From assembly GCA_916613615.1 (NCBI GenBank), contig OU744723.1:32060171-32124170 (forward strand): a stretch of 64,000 nucleotides of DNA, read 5' to 3'. The position numbers and the translations under genes were made by a program. Positions 48,561-60,455 of the stretch are shown piece after piece (positions within the stretch are counted from its first letter, which is position 1; every line of letters starts with the position of its first letter). This DNA comes from Steromphala cineraria. Taxonomy: Eukaryota > Mollusca > Gastropoda > Trochida > Trochidae. The notes beneath the pieces are model-generated. The model ran no database searches and had not been told where the DNA came from. It saw nothing but the letters and a program-made list of their open reading frames with translations.

Positions 48561-49005
48561 TTAGTTTTAAACGTTCAGGGGACGTTTTCTAGTGTTGAAA
48601 AGTAACGTTATAATCACGTAGAAGGATAAATCTCAAACAACGTTTTACGCTGATGTTACAACGACGTTGTTTTTATTAAGGTAAAAAAATACGTTCAAAT
48701 TACGTAAAAAGGAATCTACAAATTACGTCAAAATAACGTTCAGAATTGATGTTAGCAAAACATTGGTTTTCAAACGTCAGAAACTTACGTTAAAATTACG
48801 TAAAAAGGAATCTACAAATTACGTCAAAATAACTTTTAACAACAACGTTCCAACAACATTGTTTTATAACGTCGGAAAATTACGTCAAAATTACGTAAAA
48901 AGGAATCTACAAATTACGTCAAAATTACGTTAAAAAATAACGTTATTGACACCTTACTACGACGTTGTCACAACGTTGTGACAACGTAAAATTGTTTGCT
49001 GGGAT
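48561..49005. repeat. TACGTAAAAAGGAATCTACA repeats closing the array
   Basis: Three copies of 'acgtaaaaaggaatctacaa' + 'attacgtcaaaat' (about 48706, 48797 and 48894) are linked by ACGTT-rich sequence. The stretch ends in 'acaacgttgtgacaacgt' and 'ttgtttgctggga'. This resembles the right edge of a dispersed ACGT-rich element of which the array may be the amplified core. Confidence 0.75.
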
Positions 49006-49935
49006 GTAATTACTAGCAATATCTAAAATATGTGCATCACTTAAAAATCTGTTGAATACGCTAAAAACGATTACAAAAATGCCGTTGTTTTTGAAGAGTG
49101 CCTAATGTTATGTCATTTTCATTTTCAATATAAGTTCCTTGGAGATCCCTGTACGTATTTGAGTTGTCTTTTAAATCATAGTTACCTTATTCAAAGAAAG
49201 CGCGGTACTCAAGATTGGTTAATTTGCCGTAATATTATTAACGCCGATAACTATAAAACTCGTTCGTTGATCTAAAATTTTCGTAATTTTTTTAATACTA
49301 GACATTATAAACTTGTTATTTTGAAAACATGAAGAAATTCTTAAATATTTTATTTGTTCGTCTCATCTCTCCTTATCTCGAACAGAATTGCCGCACTTTC
49401 ACCCTTTCAAGATCGAACTAAAATGTACTTCAGTCGGATATTTCAAAGACGTTTGTGTACAGTTTTCTTCACGCCCATGACGTCCTCAAACAGATCAAAC
49501 CCGACCATAGAACTTCCAAATGCAATTAATTTTTCAAGTTCCTCCACATGTCTAAAAGTTCACACAAGGTTTATAATAGATCGTATCCCTTGTAAATACG
49601 TTTGAAACATTCTCACATTGGTCTAACTACTTTTGCAGTTCAAAAGGACAGGATAAACACGAGCTGGACGTACTGAGAACAGTTGATAAACGTTATTTGA
49701 TAAAGTATAAATAAAATTTATCGTTTTATCCCGTTTTGGAGGCTATTTTTTTTATTAGTTTAAGACAGGATAGAACATAAAACTAAAGTGTGACTAAGGC
49801 ATATCTCTAATTTGAATGATTATTTATCTCCTGCACTTCTCAGTTTTAAAGTAAGCTGTGAAAAAATGAATTATTTGAAAGCGAAATATTAAAAATATGA
49901 TAAAACCAACTGAGGTGTGTACTTTCTTTTGTGCC
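49006..49935. other. Spacer with one terminus of the 4-kb element family
   Basis: 49335-49376 ('gaaattcttaaatatttta', then 'gttcgtctcatctctcctta') matches the reverse complement of 44201-44245. It is therefore a solo or eroded terminus of the GGAGAGATGGGAC family. No gene is supported in the rest. Confidence 0.5.
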
Positions 49936-50736
49936 TATACCCCCATTTCACTGGGCAAAATGAGTCCACGGAAGATTTGCGGAAGCAATTCCGTTGTTAT
50001 GCCGTGAAGCCACGCAAGTTCTCCCTTCTATTTCCGTATGCTTCCGTCAGTTAGCTCAGTTAATCTGTAGTCTTTCCTTGTCTTCCGCGGGCTTCCGCGG
50101 GCTTCCGTGAGCCTAAAATCTTCCGCAAACGTTCTTTTGAACATGTTCAAAAGAACGTTTGCGGAAAAAAGTCCGTACCCTTCCGTAGTCGAAACAGCAA
50201 TTTTATAGGCGGATTCACGAGAAGATGCTTTGATCTTTACCGATTTTACCGCAAATATGACGTGATTGATCCGTCACAAAACGCGGTTGCCGAAGGTTGT
50301 CCGCACTTTATCCGCAGTTTTTCCGTGTTAAACGCAAATATTTAGCGGTTTAACCGTATGGCTCGCAGTTATTCCGAAGTTGTTCCTCGCCAAACGGATT
50401 AGTGCCGCCACCTATTGCAGTTATTCCGCGCATTTTCCGTAGCTTCGGAGTGTGCTCCGCAAATTATCCGAATGTTTATCGTTATTATCCGAACTCATTC
50501 CTTAGTGTTGCGCAATATCTCCTTGTGTTTCCGCCTCCTAGCTGTAGTTGTATCGTAGTTTAACCGTATGTGTTCCGTGAGCGTTCTGAAAGTATTCCGA
50601 AACAATGTGAAATGTACATTTTCCGTAGGATTTTGTCCTATTTTCCGCGTGAAAAACCGAAGCTCTTCCGAAGAGGCGATTCCGCGAACATCCGCGAGTA
50701 ACGTAGGGGTCCGTAGCTCAGTGAAATGGGGGTATA
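49936..50736. mobile_element. 801-bp fold-back/TIR element, TATACCCCCATTTCACTG ends
   Basis: A perfect 18-bp TIR occurs at 49936-49953 and 50719-50736. The interior is dense in TTCCG/TCCGC words and contains a 46-bp perfect palindrome at 50121-50166. The overlapping ORFs on both strands follow from this biased composition and are not genes. Confidence 0.88.
50121..50166. repeat. 46-bp perfect palindrome, no loop
   Basis: 'ttccgcaaacgttcttttga' + 'aca' is followed immediately by its exact complement. It lies inside the 49936-50736 element and would extrude as a cruciform or hairpin. Confidence 0.97.
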
Positions 50737-51783
50737 AGTTTATATTGAAAATTTTAAACATTGACTCAAATTTGAGAAACAAGGAATATTTCGGGTACCC
50801 AACATTGGCCATAGCCGCTCTTGCTGCACTTGTATCTCGCTGAAATTTCCAAGCGGGGTCGTACAAGCTAGATCACAAGAGTCTAGATTGCATGGCCAAT
50901 GTTGGTGTGACCACAGATAACAGAAAACACAACTTTAATAACACAATAAATATTTGGCACCAATGATGTTTTTAAATGATCAATACGATAAGTATAATGC
51001 AGACTGAGTAATGTTTCTACTCATGATAAAATAACTTTAATCATTAGGTCATGGATAACATCATCCTAGCAACTTGTTCCATGCTCTGATAGTTCGCTCA
51101 CTTGGCTTGAAACCAACAGGTTACAGGTTTGTACACATGTTACGGCTGCACAGAAAAGTAAGAATTTGAACAAATTTCGGAAATGTAAATATCATCGTAT
51201 TACAAGTGGGTGTTCACGACAGTACTAGATGTTCATCATAAAAACCTCGACATGTGCATTTCACAGACTATATGAGTTATTGTGTGTATTTATGTCGAAA
51301 TTGATATATTGAATCGACATTGTTATATTTCCGTTTGAGGTTGGCGCGACAACTTATTCAACTCCACTCCAGTGATAAAGGTATATTGTCACGCCTTGTT
51401 ATAACGAAAAGAACAAATGAAAGTCGACACAAGTGAAAATCGTATTTCATAAATGTCAGCATTTTTTCTGTAGAACAATTGAAGGTTTCATACGAGTGTA
51501 CATCATATAAACCTCCGGCGCCATATTTGAGTTGTTGTTGAAGGTTATTCTTTTCTCGGGTAAATCTTTTAGGACCATACCCAATATCACAGGGCCATTC
51601 TATGGAAATCCCCGGCATATTCTATGGAAATCCCCGGAATTTTCAAAAGAATGTCCCTGTCCATTGTGAATATCCAGGGGACAACTTATACAATTCTCCC
51701 TGCTTGGCCTTATAAATAGAATTTCTCGAAATAAACAAATGGACCTGTAAAATTGGGACTTTTGCACAAATTATTAATTTATG

Positions 51784-51857
51784 AGTTGAGTGGGATGCGA
51801 ACCAGGGACCTCTATGTTGAAAAGCAGCGCCTTTATCGCTTGAGCCACCGAGGCTTT
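51784..51857 (-). ncRNA. tRNA-like / tRNA-derived SINE head
   Basis: On the minus strand 'ggtggctcaagcgataaagg' provides a Pol III A box (TGGCTCAAGCG, 51837-51847). 'ggttcgcatcc' provides a B box (51793-51803), 33 bp apart. The ends 'gcctcggtgg...' and '...cactcaactc' do not form a convincing acceptor stem and no CCA-adjacent terminator was seen. A tRNA pseudogene or SINE promoter is therefore more likely than a functional tRNA. Confidence 0.55.
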
Positions 51858-53323
51858 AGGTAAACTGATGTTAAAGATACATGATCATACTTGCATGCGG
51901 TTCGGGATGACATTTAGCTATTGAGAATAGTATTTAATCACTCTGTAGAAATTTATTTCGTCGAATTTTTGATATCACATCAATTTTTTTGTATCAACAA
52001 TAACATACCTATTTTGACGCCAAGAGCACAGTACCCCCAGTAAAAAGGGCATAGCATTTAACGAACCCGCTTTCGGTGACGTAATCATTATGCTTGTAGG
52101 ATTTACACCTTGTCTCAACTACCGTAGTTTGTGTTCAATGGGTATCAACTTTGGCAGCAACGAACATCTTATTCGGAGGAAACGAAAATAAAATCTAGTC
52201 GTGCGCGACAAAGACGTTTCTCAAGCATATATTTAGAAACCGGAAGTTGTGAGATGGCCACACTTGATTCGTCTTTATGTCGGGTGCCGTTTCGGTTAAT
52301 TTGGTAAATTATCTCCTATTTAATGAATTTTCGTCCGATTTTCCCTAGGTTGGTCTCAATTTTTTTTTAATATTGAACTCTGATAATGTTACTTTAATCT
52401 TGTTCTGTCATGTCGGATATTGTAATTGTGTGTATTGCGAGCAAGGTGCAGGCAGCTGACAATAACTGGCTGCGTTTGTGCGATACTTTCAGTGCTTATA
52501 TATTTCAAGACTTTTGACCGAAGTCGTCCTTTCCTTCGTTTTTTATGTTTCATCAAAACCTCCCTCGGTGTTGTTTGAGAAAGTAAGCCCTCAGTCTCCG
52601 GAAATTGGGGCGGGCCTCTCGGTCCTTTCCAAGTTCCCTCTGTCGCGGGCTTATAATCTCAAACAAAACCTTTTGCTCCTTAACATATAAACCAACTTTG
52701 GCTAGTCAATATATCTAAAATATTACACTAAGACATTCATTGGTATTTCATAATGAACTGACGAAAACGTGTTATGTTGAATTAATCATTTAAAAAAATA
52801 TATGTTGTAATTAAGAATTGATAAGGGATACACTTGCCAAACTTGTATTAAACGACCTTACGACTATTTATCATCTGGATATTTGTTTTATTCTTCCCTT
52901 GAACCTATAAAATTCAAAACTGTTAACCGGCGCCGTGTGCATCGAGAAGGAATCGCATAGTTACCCGGACTATCCTGAAAACATCTTAATGCTTCGTATT
53001 ACAGTCGGTAGAGTTTTTATTGCTTTTGCAGCAAAATCGACAGTGCAAGGACGTTTTTTGGTTTTTAAAAAATATTTTAATAATTTATGCGAATGTAAAT
53101 TTTCTTTATGCAATCGTTTCTCAATTTTGCCGTTCGTACGACAATATAGCTCGTTATCGTTATAGTCGTTATCGTATTACCTTCGTGTGATCTGTTCAAT
53201 GGGCGCGCTTTACATGCAAATAATATCGAATGTCAACATCGAAGCGATCGATATGCGAGGGCAATACGAAAACAACACGAATTAACACGACGGTATCTCG
53301 TTAGTCGCCATGCGAAGAGGAAG

Positions 53324-53617
53324 ATGGAGACACAGATGCAACACGGAAATGGCATGATCAACAATTTGCTCACTTCCCCGATGTTGCCACCGAAGGCAGA
53401 AAAACTCTTGCGGCGGCCAAAAGATAGCTTAAGATATGTTTACGAATGGCCCGATTGCTTACGATCGTTTGCATATTTGCACATTTTCAAATTCGTGTTT
53501 CCATCTTTTGTCAGATTCCTAGGATTGCATAGGTGTGAAGCGCCCTTAAAGGCTTTCACGCTCGAAAACTTCAGGCAAAAAAACAAAAGTTCAAAAAGGG
53601 TAATAGTGTCGGCTTAG
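53324..53617 (+). CDS. Candidate ORF of unknown function (97 codons)
   Basis: ATG-initiated ORF in the only CpG-richer block of this part of the window. The N-terminal third is hydrophilic (KAEKLLRRPKDS); the middle is aromatic (YLHIFKFVFPSFVRFL), possibly a weak membrane segment; the tail is basic. No domain is recognised. It could be the first exon of a gene, but no downstream partner was found. Confidence 0.2.
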   Translation: METQMQHGNGMINNLLTSPMLPPKAEKLLRRPKDSLRYVYEWPDCLRSFAYLHIFKFVFPSFVRFLGLHRCEAPLKAFTLENFRQKNKSSKRVIVSA

Positions 53618-53829
53618 CGAAAAAATAACGGTTGATGAATGTATACCACCGCAGGCGAGAAAGTAATGACACGTTTGCTATGAGAGTTCTTCAAAACCGT
53701 GTCAAAAGCCTGTCAAAGATTAGTTTTTAGTAATACATATTTTCGACGTATAGACCGAGAGACAACTGAATCACATGATATATTCGCAAAATAAATCATT
53801 AGGTCTGTAATATGATTTAAAAGCCTAGT

Positions 53830-54685
53830 TATACCCCCGCTACGAAGTAGTCGAGGGTATATAGCGATCAGCACGTCCGTGTGTCCGTCACACTTTTTAG
53901 TCCGCTCATAACTCGAATACTTTTTGTTCAAATGTCACAAAACTTCATACTTGTATTCACTATGGTCCCTAGATGTGCCTTTTGTATATTTTGGTCAGAT
54001 GGTCTGATGTTTTTTTTAGATTTTTGACTTCTTTGTTTTAGAAGTGACTGTTCGAGGACTATTTGTTCAAATGTCGCAAAACTTTATATATGTAATCCCT
54101 ACAGTCCTTAGATGTGCCTTTTGTTAATTTCGGTCAGATGCCATGATCATTATTTTAGATTTTCAACTGCTTAATTGTAGAAGTGACACTTTGAGGAAGT
54201 CATTTTTGTTTCGCTCATAACTCTGATACTATTTCTTCCAATGTGATAAAACTGTATATATGTAATGGCTATGGTCCCTAGATATGCCTTTTGTATATTT
54301 CAGTCAGACCACTCTCATTATTATTTTTAGATTTAGATTTCTTTCTTGTAAAAGTCATTGAGGAAGTCATTTTTGTTCCGCTCTTAACTCTGATATTATT
54401 TGTTCAGGTGAGCCATTTGATGCACTCTCAGTATTTGTTTATGGTTAACTTCTTTCTTATGATACAGATTTTATAAATACAACAGTGACTATATAAGAAT
54501 TATAAATGTCTGAAAAAGACATGGTTAGTTTTATAAGAGCTTATATAGCTTACATGCAATCAGGAAGTCTATATCTGCATTTTCATTGACTTTAAAAAAA
54601 ATTAAAACAGTTTTGCAATTTTGTAGGAATCCTTACTAAATGTAGTATCTTAGTTTCTATAATCTCTTAGGGAAGCGGGGGTATA
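53830..54685. mobile_element. 856-bp interspersed element with TATACCCCCGCT ends and ~170-bp internal repeats
   Basis: 'tatacccccgct' at 53830-53841 and 'agcgggggtata' at 54674-54685 are inverted. Inside, 'ctcataactc' + 'gaatactttttgttcaaatg' followed by 'tccctagatgtgccttttgt' recurs three times at roughly 150-190 bp spacing. No coding capacity. Ends similar to the 49936 and 56737 elements. Confidence 0.75.
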
Positions 54686-55354
54686 AAAAGTGAGCTTGCT
54701 CACTAATTCTCTTGTTAGATAAGCTGTCATTTTGTTTATTTTAACACAAATATTGAACAAACGTATATTTAGATTTTAGATTCATAAATACTGTAATGGT
54801 TCTGTAACCTCAAAATCTTACTTAATAATTTTGCTTACAAATTATTCATACAATCTACTCCGCTGGTACGCCGTAAATCTTAAATATATATCGATATTTC
54901 CGTATTTTCCTTCATCCTTTTGATCCCTGATCCATCTACTCTCTTTTTGATGGCTAATTGTCATGTGTATAATAACTGAAATATTGTTCAAAGACGTTAA
55001 GCACCAATTCACCCACTCACTCAAACATAATAGGCCTCTGCAAAGCCGTGCGCTGGCCTATTGTTGTGATTTTTTTCATGGCATAAAGACACATATTTAA
55101 TTCATATTTATCTATCAATATTGTTTATCATTCTCTACTTTCTTTCAAATCAAACGCTTTCTCCCACTGTTCTATAACACCAGAACGCAAGTTCCTGTAC
55201 TAAAATGCCATTGACGCCAAACCTGACGGCCAAGGGCAGATAACGTCCAAACGTCCAAACGTCAAAACTAGAACATTGTCAAATATAAAACACAGTAATT
55301 CAAATTAATTAATATCTAAAATTGCACAGACTATAAAGAATAAATGTTTTGTCA

Positions 55355-55560
55355 TATTTGGAACTGTATTGTCGGCTGTCGGCTATACGCCTAGACTATA
55401 CAAAACAGATGTTTTGCCATACATAGAGCTGTATCGGATCGTCGGCTGTCGGCTGTCGGCCACATGCTCAGACTATACACTAAACAAATATATTGCTATA
55501 TACAGAACTGTATCGTCGGTTGTCGGCTGTCGGCCACTTACCCAGACTACACTAACAAAT
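55355..55560. repeat. ~70-75-bp minisatellite with GTCGGCTGTCGGC
   Basis: Three imperfect copies of 'aactgtatcgtcggctgtcg' followed by '...cagactatac' begin near 55362, 55427 and 55507. Confidence 0.8.
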
Positions 55561-56516
55561 AACTTTATGTAGAGAATTCCATAATCATAGTCAATTAACA
55601 AGTTAGAAGATATACATGTGTGAATGTATCGATGAATTTAAACTGTATATGGTGTTTACTTTATTTAAGAGCATATATATATATATACAATACATACATA
55701 CTTAACCTTTGTAGGTTTTATTTTAATACATATGAACACGAACTTGAAATTTCGTGTCGTCTTACATGATGTTCTTGCCACAAAATGTTTGTGAATTTGC
55801 TCTGTGTCGCTTCAAAAGGACAAAGAAAGGCATTGCGTGTTATCTCTTTAAGATATAAAGACAATTGAATACTATTTAGATAACATTCAACGAAAAAGTA
55901 GTTATATCTTCTATGATTACATAATCTTGACCTTGTATAACGCGACAATCGCATGCCTATCGGGAGTGTAGGGTGTCATCTCAAATATGCTATTTCCATT
56001 TATCTATTAAAATGTTCTCTGTCAAAATCTATAAATAAAGTTTTTTGATAGTTTTTGTAGAATATCTAAAAAAAATTGAACTAATTAATCCTAATGTTTT
56101 GAATTGGTCCCCATATTCGATTTTGAGATAACCTGCTTGAGTTGGACGGCAGTGAAGGGTTGTTTTTGCTGAGTGAAATTTATATATTTTCTTTGAAGAT
56201 ATTTGTTTACTATACCAACAGGTTTCTTAGTAAGGTACACTATATCTTTTGCTGGTTGAAATTGTATAGTCGTTGACCTCATTTGCATAAATCTAAATAC
56301 TGAATTGGAATTCTGTTGTTGGACGTAAGTTTGTAGAAAGGTAACTGTCAATCAAAGTCTTGACCTAATTCTAAGTTTGCTGTTGGGAGAATGGTCCATT
56401 ATTGTGCCACGTGACAGGTTTTGTACTATTATTTCCTTTTCAAAAGTCAATTTACTTTTTAAAAAACATTATTCTAAGAAAACACAGTTTTCCATTCAAT
56501 GGTGTTAAACATTAGG

Positions 56517-56570
56517 TAACAACAAACAACAAACAACAAACAACAAACAAACAACAAACAAACAACAACA

Positions 56571-56657
<87 letters not shown>

Positions 56658-56669
56658 ACAACAACAACG
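56517..56669. repeat. (AAC)n microsatellite
   Basis: A long run of AAC/CAA triplets preceded by AAAC-type interruptions. Confidence 0.98.
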
Positions 56670-56736
56670 TCTTTTTTTAAATAATGAAATGAATAATCTA
56701 TTTAAACATTTTTAACAAGCAGACATAGTCATCAAC

Positions 56737-56979
56737 ATCCCCCGCCTCCGGAACAAGGGCAATAACTCCGGAAAAAATAATTGCTGATTTCTGAATTCTG
56801 ATTTTCGAACTCCATCAAGGTATTGATACCCTGGAGGCACACACAAAATTTGATAATCCTATCTTTAACGGTTTCTGAGAAAAATTGGCTCCTTTAACTC
56901 GGACGGACGCACGGACGGACGGACGCACGCACGGACGGAGCTCAAACCTATATCCCCCTTCCACTTCATGGCGGGGGAT
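56737..56979. repeat. Interspersed repeat with ATCCCCCGCC ends and (ACGGACGG)n
   Basis: 'atcccccgcc' at 56737 and 'ggcgggggat' ending 56979 are inverted. It contains 'aattggctcctttaactcgg' and a run of ACGGACGG/ACGCACGG (about 56900-56938). Same general class as 25029-25240. Confidence 0.75.
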
Positions 56980-57442
56980 AATAACGCCCTTCTGTTGATC
57001 TGAATGTTAATGGCATAAGTCATGTGGATTTAATTCTCAGTTTCGATATTTTGTGATATCAATCTATATTATATATGTATATTTACAAAATCGCATTCAA
57101 GAGTATTCAGTATCAATGTTCACGAAACAGGAAGTCAGAAGTAAAGCTACATGATATAAGAGACTTCAAGAAAAAACAGTTTACGAACTTACCAAGGAGA
57201 TCATCTTTGCGTCTATATATTGAACATGTGGGTTCAAAACATTTATATACACTAAGAAAGTGCCATGCAGCCCGGACATGCCAAGACGATTCCAAGAAAA
57301 GAGACTTATCTCCCCCGGCATTGCAAAAGATATAGGTTAACGAGGAACTGATATCGGAGTGAACGCGAAATTCAATTAGTTTTCGAGTCGGTTTATCTTC
57401 TGTTTGACTGTTACAGTTACATTTAATGATAATGCAGCAAGT

Positions 57443-57814
57443 ATTATAGTCTGGTTCCATTTCACAGAATTGTGGACCCTAGAGGCAAATTTGAGGAAAA
57501 GCAGGTAAACAGGTTTTTTAACCTATTTTGGGTATGCTGAATCCGAATATCTTGTATACCAAGCTGGGAAATTCCGATTAAGGGCCGATTTTTTAAATTT
57601 AAAATTTTAACCCCCCAAAAAATGTTTTTTCAAAAAATCTCAATCACAAGGAATATTTAAACCAGCTACCTGCACATAAGTAACATCTTTACATAGTAAG
57701 CTTGTTTTTTTATTTGTTAATGTTATGCAAACAAAAAATAAGACATCTTAAATGATTTTATTCATTTATTAACCCTTAAAGTGCGGAATTCACAACCACT
57801 GCCGCAGATTAGCA
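57443..57814. repeat. Left terminal inverted repeat of the 6.5-kb transposon
   Basis: About 370 bp, inverted relative to 63628-64000. The best-matched parts are 57474-57590 and 57725-57814. A poorly matching patch occurs at 57464-57474. Confidence 0.88.
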
Positions 57815-58267
57815 AAGTCAACTTATTGTCGTGTATGTATGTCAGAAATCCTATATTATGGTTAAATAAACAGGTTATTAATATATATTTGATTACTACA
57901 GATATTTGTGAGGCTTTCCTGACCATATTAACCCCTGTGATGCTATCACAAGCCTGTCCGCATCACTATGAAAATACACCAAAATATACATTTGTCAAAT
58001 TTTGAGTTCATACCATTCTATCCTTGGAAGTGATCAACAATACGCCTATTTTACAGCATAAGTAACATATTTCCTTCACATCTGAGTAACTAATGTTTCT
58101 TCAAAATTGTTTTAAATAATTGAAATCTGTAGCTTGATATCAATTATAAGTAAGAAACGAAAATGCGTTTGCAGTGATCAAGCTCCATTTAATTCAAATG
58201 TTTTCAGTTCAACTTTCAAAGCTCTTCAAAGTCTATGAAACACCTTTATGTATGAGTTTTGTTACAT

Positions 58268-60046
58268 TTAGTTGTTTCTACATTGGTCTTCTCCACATCG
58301 ACATGTCTTCGTACAGCTCAGTGAAGCCTTTCTGCAGCTGCATCTGTTGGAGTTACAGCCAGTGGTACACCCACAAGTGATGGCTTCTGTACATATGTCA
58401 GGTATTGGCGACCTGGACATCAGGGTGGGAATTAATCTTCCATCAATCGATGTCCATCCAGCAAGCTCAGGCGAAGGCAGGGTTTGGATCTTTTGCGTTG
58501 CTTGTCTCCACACTTTGGTCTGGTAATGAGCTCGCTGTATGTGAAATTGAAGATCATCACTTGTTGGTGGCAATGCTTCAGGCAATCTGCTCTTCCCAAA
58601 CAGAACCACTCTAGCCTTATCACTGCTCTCTTCATCAGGAAGCTTGTACATCTTGCAGACAAACTTTTCAGCAGATTTGATTTTCATTGGCGTGAGAGTA
58701 TCAACTCCAAGATTTGCAAGAAGGTTTGGATCTGAGCAAAATACTTTCCAAGCACTTTTCTTTCCATGGCCCGAAATGTGAGATACTGTGTCGCATCCTG
58801 TGATTGCATGAAAGGCCAGTATTGTTGTAAGTTCTTCTAGTGTACTTGATAAGTTTTCACATATGGTATGGATTGGAATGTACCTTGGCTTGGTCGATGT
58901 ACCAGTCTTCATCCAAAGCTTTTTGCAAGGAAATCTATTGAAGTGAGCCACCAATAGTACAAGTACGTCACTGTCATGAGACAGTACGACAACTGACTTG
59001 GCCGAAGTATGCATGCAATGCAGAATGATTCGCGTGTCCGCTTCCTCGTGGTTGGCCTCCAGCTCACTTACATCTAGATTGGTATTGGAACTCGAAGCAG
59101 ATTGTTCATCTTGGAACCCTCCAGAGACAACGATGGTTTTCTCGATAGGTGCTTGAGTCACTAACTCTTCTGAAAGTAACTGAGCCAAGTCTGCCTTGTT
59201 TTCTGGCTGGCCAAGAAAATTGCTGAAGTTGTATGAAAGAGGGGTAGTTCGGTCTTCAACAACTTTGCGAATAGGTTTCTGCCCTTTGGACCTCTTTCTT
59301 CTTGTTCCAGATTTGATAGATTCTTTTCTGTATCTGTCAAATGTAATGTCAATTCGCTCAAATAAATGACCACTTTGAAGGACAGACTGAACAAATACGT
59401 CAGCAAGATCTCCAAATGTCACACATCCCTTTGGTTTACCAAGTGCAACCACTCGAGCTTGTCCATCAATAATGAGACAGGATGAATCTTCTATCGTGAC
59501 ACTTGTTGCACACTTGATGTCACCAGTGAAAACTTCTATAATGGCAGATTTGTTTCCGCCTCTGAGCTCCCCATTTAGTTCTGCAAGAGATACAGGTACA
59601 GGCATCAATTCATGTTTCAGGATTTTAGCAAGGTCGACTGACCTCCCAGCATCATAGGCCATGATCAACCGCATCAAAATGTTCCTGTCGGCTTTGATGG
59701 TGATATCTTTGTCCTTTGTTTGTTTTTCAACACTATACAGAGAGGCAAACGTTAGAGGTCTGTTTTTCTTCAGTGGATCTTGCAATTTGCCATGCTGTCT
59801 TCCATCTGTGGCAGGCATCAGTCTGTCATGGACAAAGTCGTTCAGTTGTTTCTGGCCTAACTGTTTGGCATTGAGCAGTGACTTTTCTATTTCATCTGTA
59901 GCCAAGTCCTTGGTCGCTATGTTGTGCAAGTTTGTAATGGTTGTGTCAGGGGAGAAAAGCTTGAATCGCTGAAGACATTGCAAAACATTGCTTTGGTCAG
60001 CTCGGTCACGTCGTTTGCGAGATGGATTTGCTTCATTTCTTTCATC
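58268..60046 (-). pseudogene. Transposon protein, C-terminal part: XPG/PIN-like nuclease + CXC domain
   Basis: Open from 60046; numbering below is from 59983 (a TTG codon, not a real start). Conserved family blocks come first (ILKHELMPVP, SCLIIDGQARVVALGKPKG, RIDITFDRYRKESIK). A PIN/XPG-like nuclease core follows: HEEADTRIILH (312-322), VVLSHDSDVLVLL (332-344) and AFHAITGCDTVSHISGHGKK (390-409). Acidic residues E313, E314, D316, D337, D339 and D398 could bind metal. The GCD...GHGKKSAWK part resembles the helix-hairpin of FEN/XPG nucleases. Residues 537-568 form a tesmin/TSO1-type CXC cluster (CGCTTGCNSNRCSCR, SCTKTCRCGEDQC), which binds DNA in other proteins. It is the continuation of the frame ending at 60042, separated from it by a frameshift. 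Confidence 0.8.
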
Positions 60047-60455
60047 TCAATGCTGACATTGTCTTGGTGATTCCCACAATGCCTCCACCTCTTTTCCCTG
60101 TCCCATTTAGCCACTCTTGGCTATGATCCGGATCCACCTGGTTAAACCTACCTAATGATCCCTTGACAACCCAATTTCCTTTCTTGAATTCATCCTGAAC
60201 TGTTGTTGGAAGTTGATTCATTTGGGCCAAATAAATCGAGCCCCATCTGGCATAATTGGTGTGATCATAGCGATGGAAGTATGGCAGCATTTGTCCAAAT
60301 GATTGAACATGCAAGTCCCACATTGAATCTCGTTGGGCTCTAATAAAGAGCAAGAGGATGCCGACCATTTCCATGTACTGCCACCAAAATTGAAAGTTTG
60401 AGTTTCTAGCTTCATTGTCTTTCACAAAGTCAGACAACCTGCTCCAAAATGCATC
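60042..60455 (-). pseudogene. Transposon protein, middle part, between a stop and a frameshift
   Basis: Same frame as the large upstream ORF, separated only by an in-frame TAG at 60456-60458. Contains the family blocks RAQRDSMWDLHVQSF, YDHTNYARWGSIYLAQM, GRFNQVDPDHSQEW and LNGTGKRGGGIVGITKT. It stops at 60042 (SALR then TGA), where the family continues in the frame open from 60046. An indel therefore lies near 60040-60050. Confidence 0.85.

Larger units (their letters stand above)
50737..53829. other. Spacer with a tRNA-like segment and CpG-richer block
   Basis: Apart from the tRNA-like sequence at 51784-51857, no repeat family was recognised. A short direct repeat 'attctatggaaatccccgg' lies at about 51597 and 51620. 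The 53150-53620 block has more CpG than its surroundings and holds the candidate ORF at 53324. Confidence 0.35.

Noticed and set aside
50495..50866. 123-codon minus-strand and 91-codon plus-strand ORFs overlapping each other
   Set aside because: Both run across the TTCCG-biased fold-back element and its terminus; composition explains the open frames.
51784..51857. Functional tRNA gene
   Set aside because: A and B boxes are present, but the acceptor stem does not pair convincingly and no terminator was seen. Listed only as tRNA-like.
57113..57460. 115-codon minus-strand ORF starting in the left TIR
   Set aside because: Its first codons are TIR sequence and the rest lies outside the element with no recognisable domain; a plus-strand ORF overlaps it almost fully.
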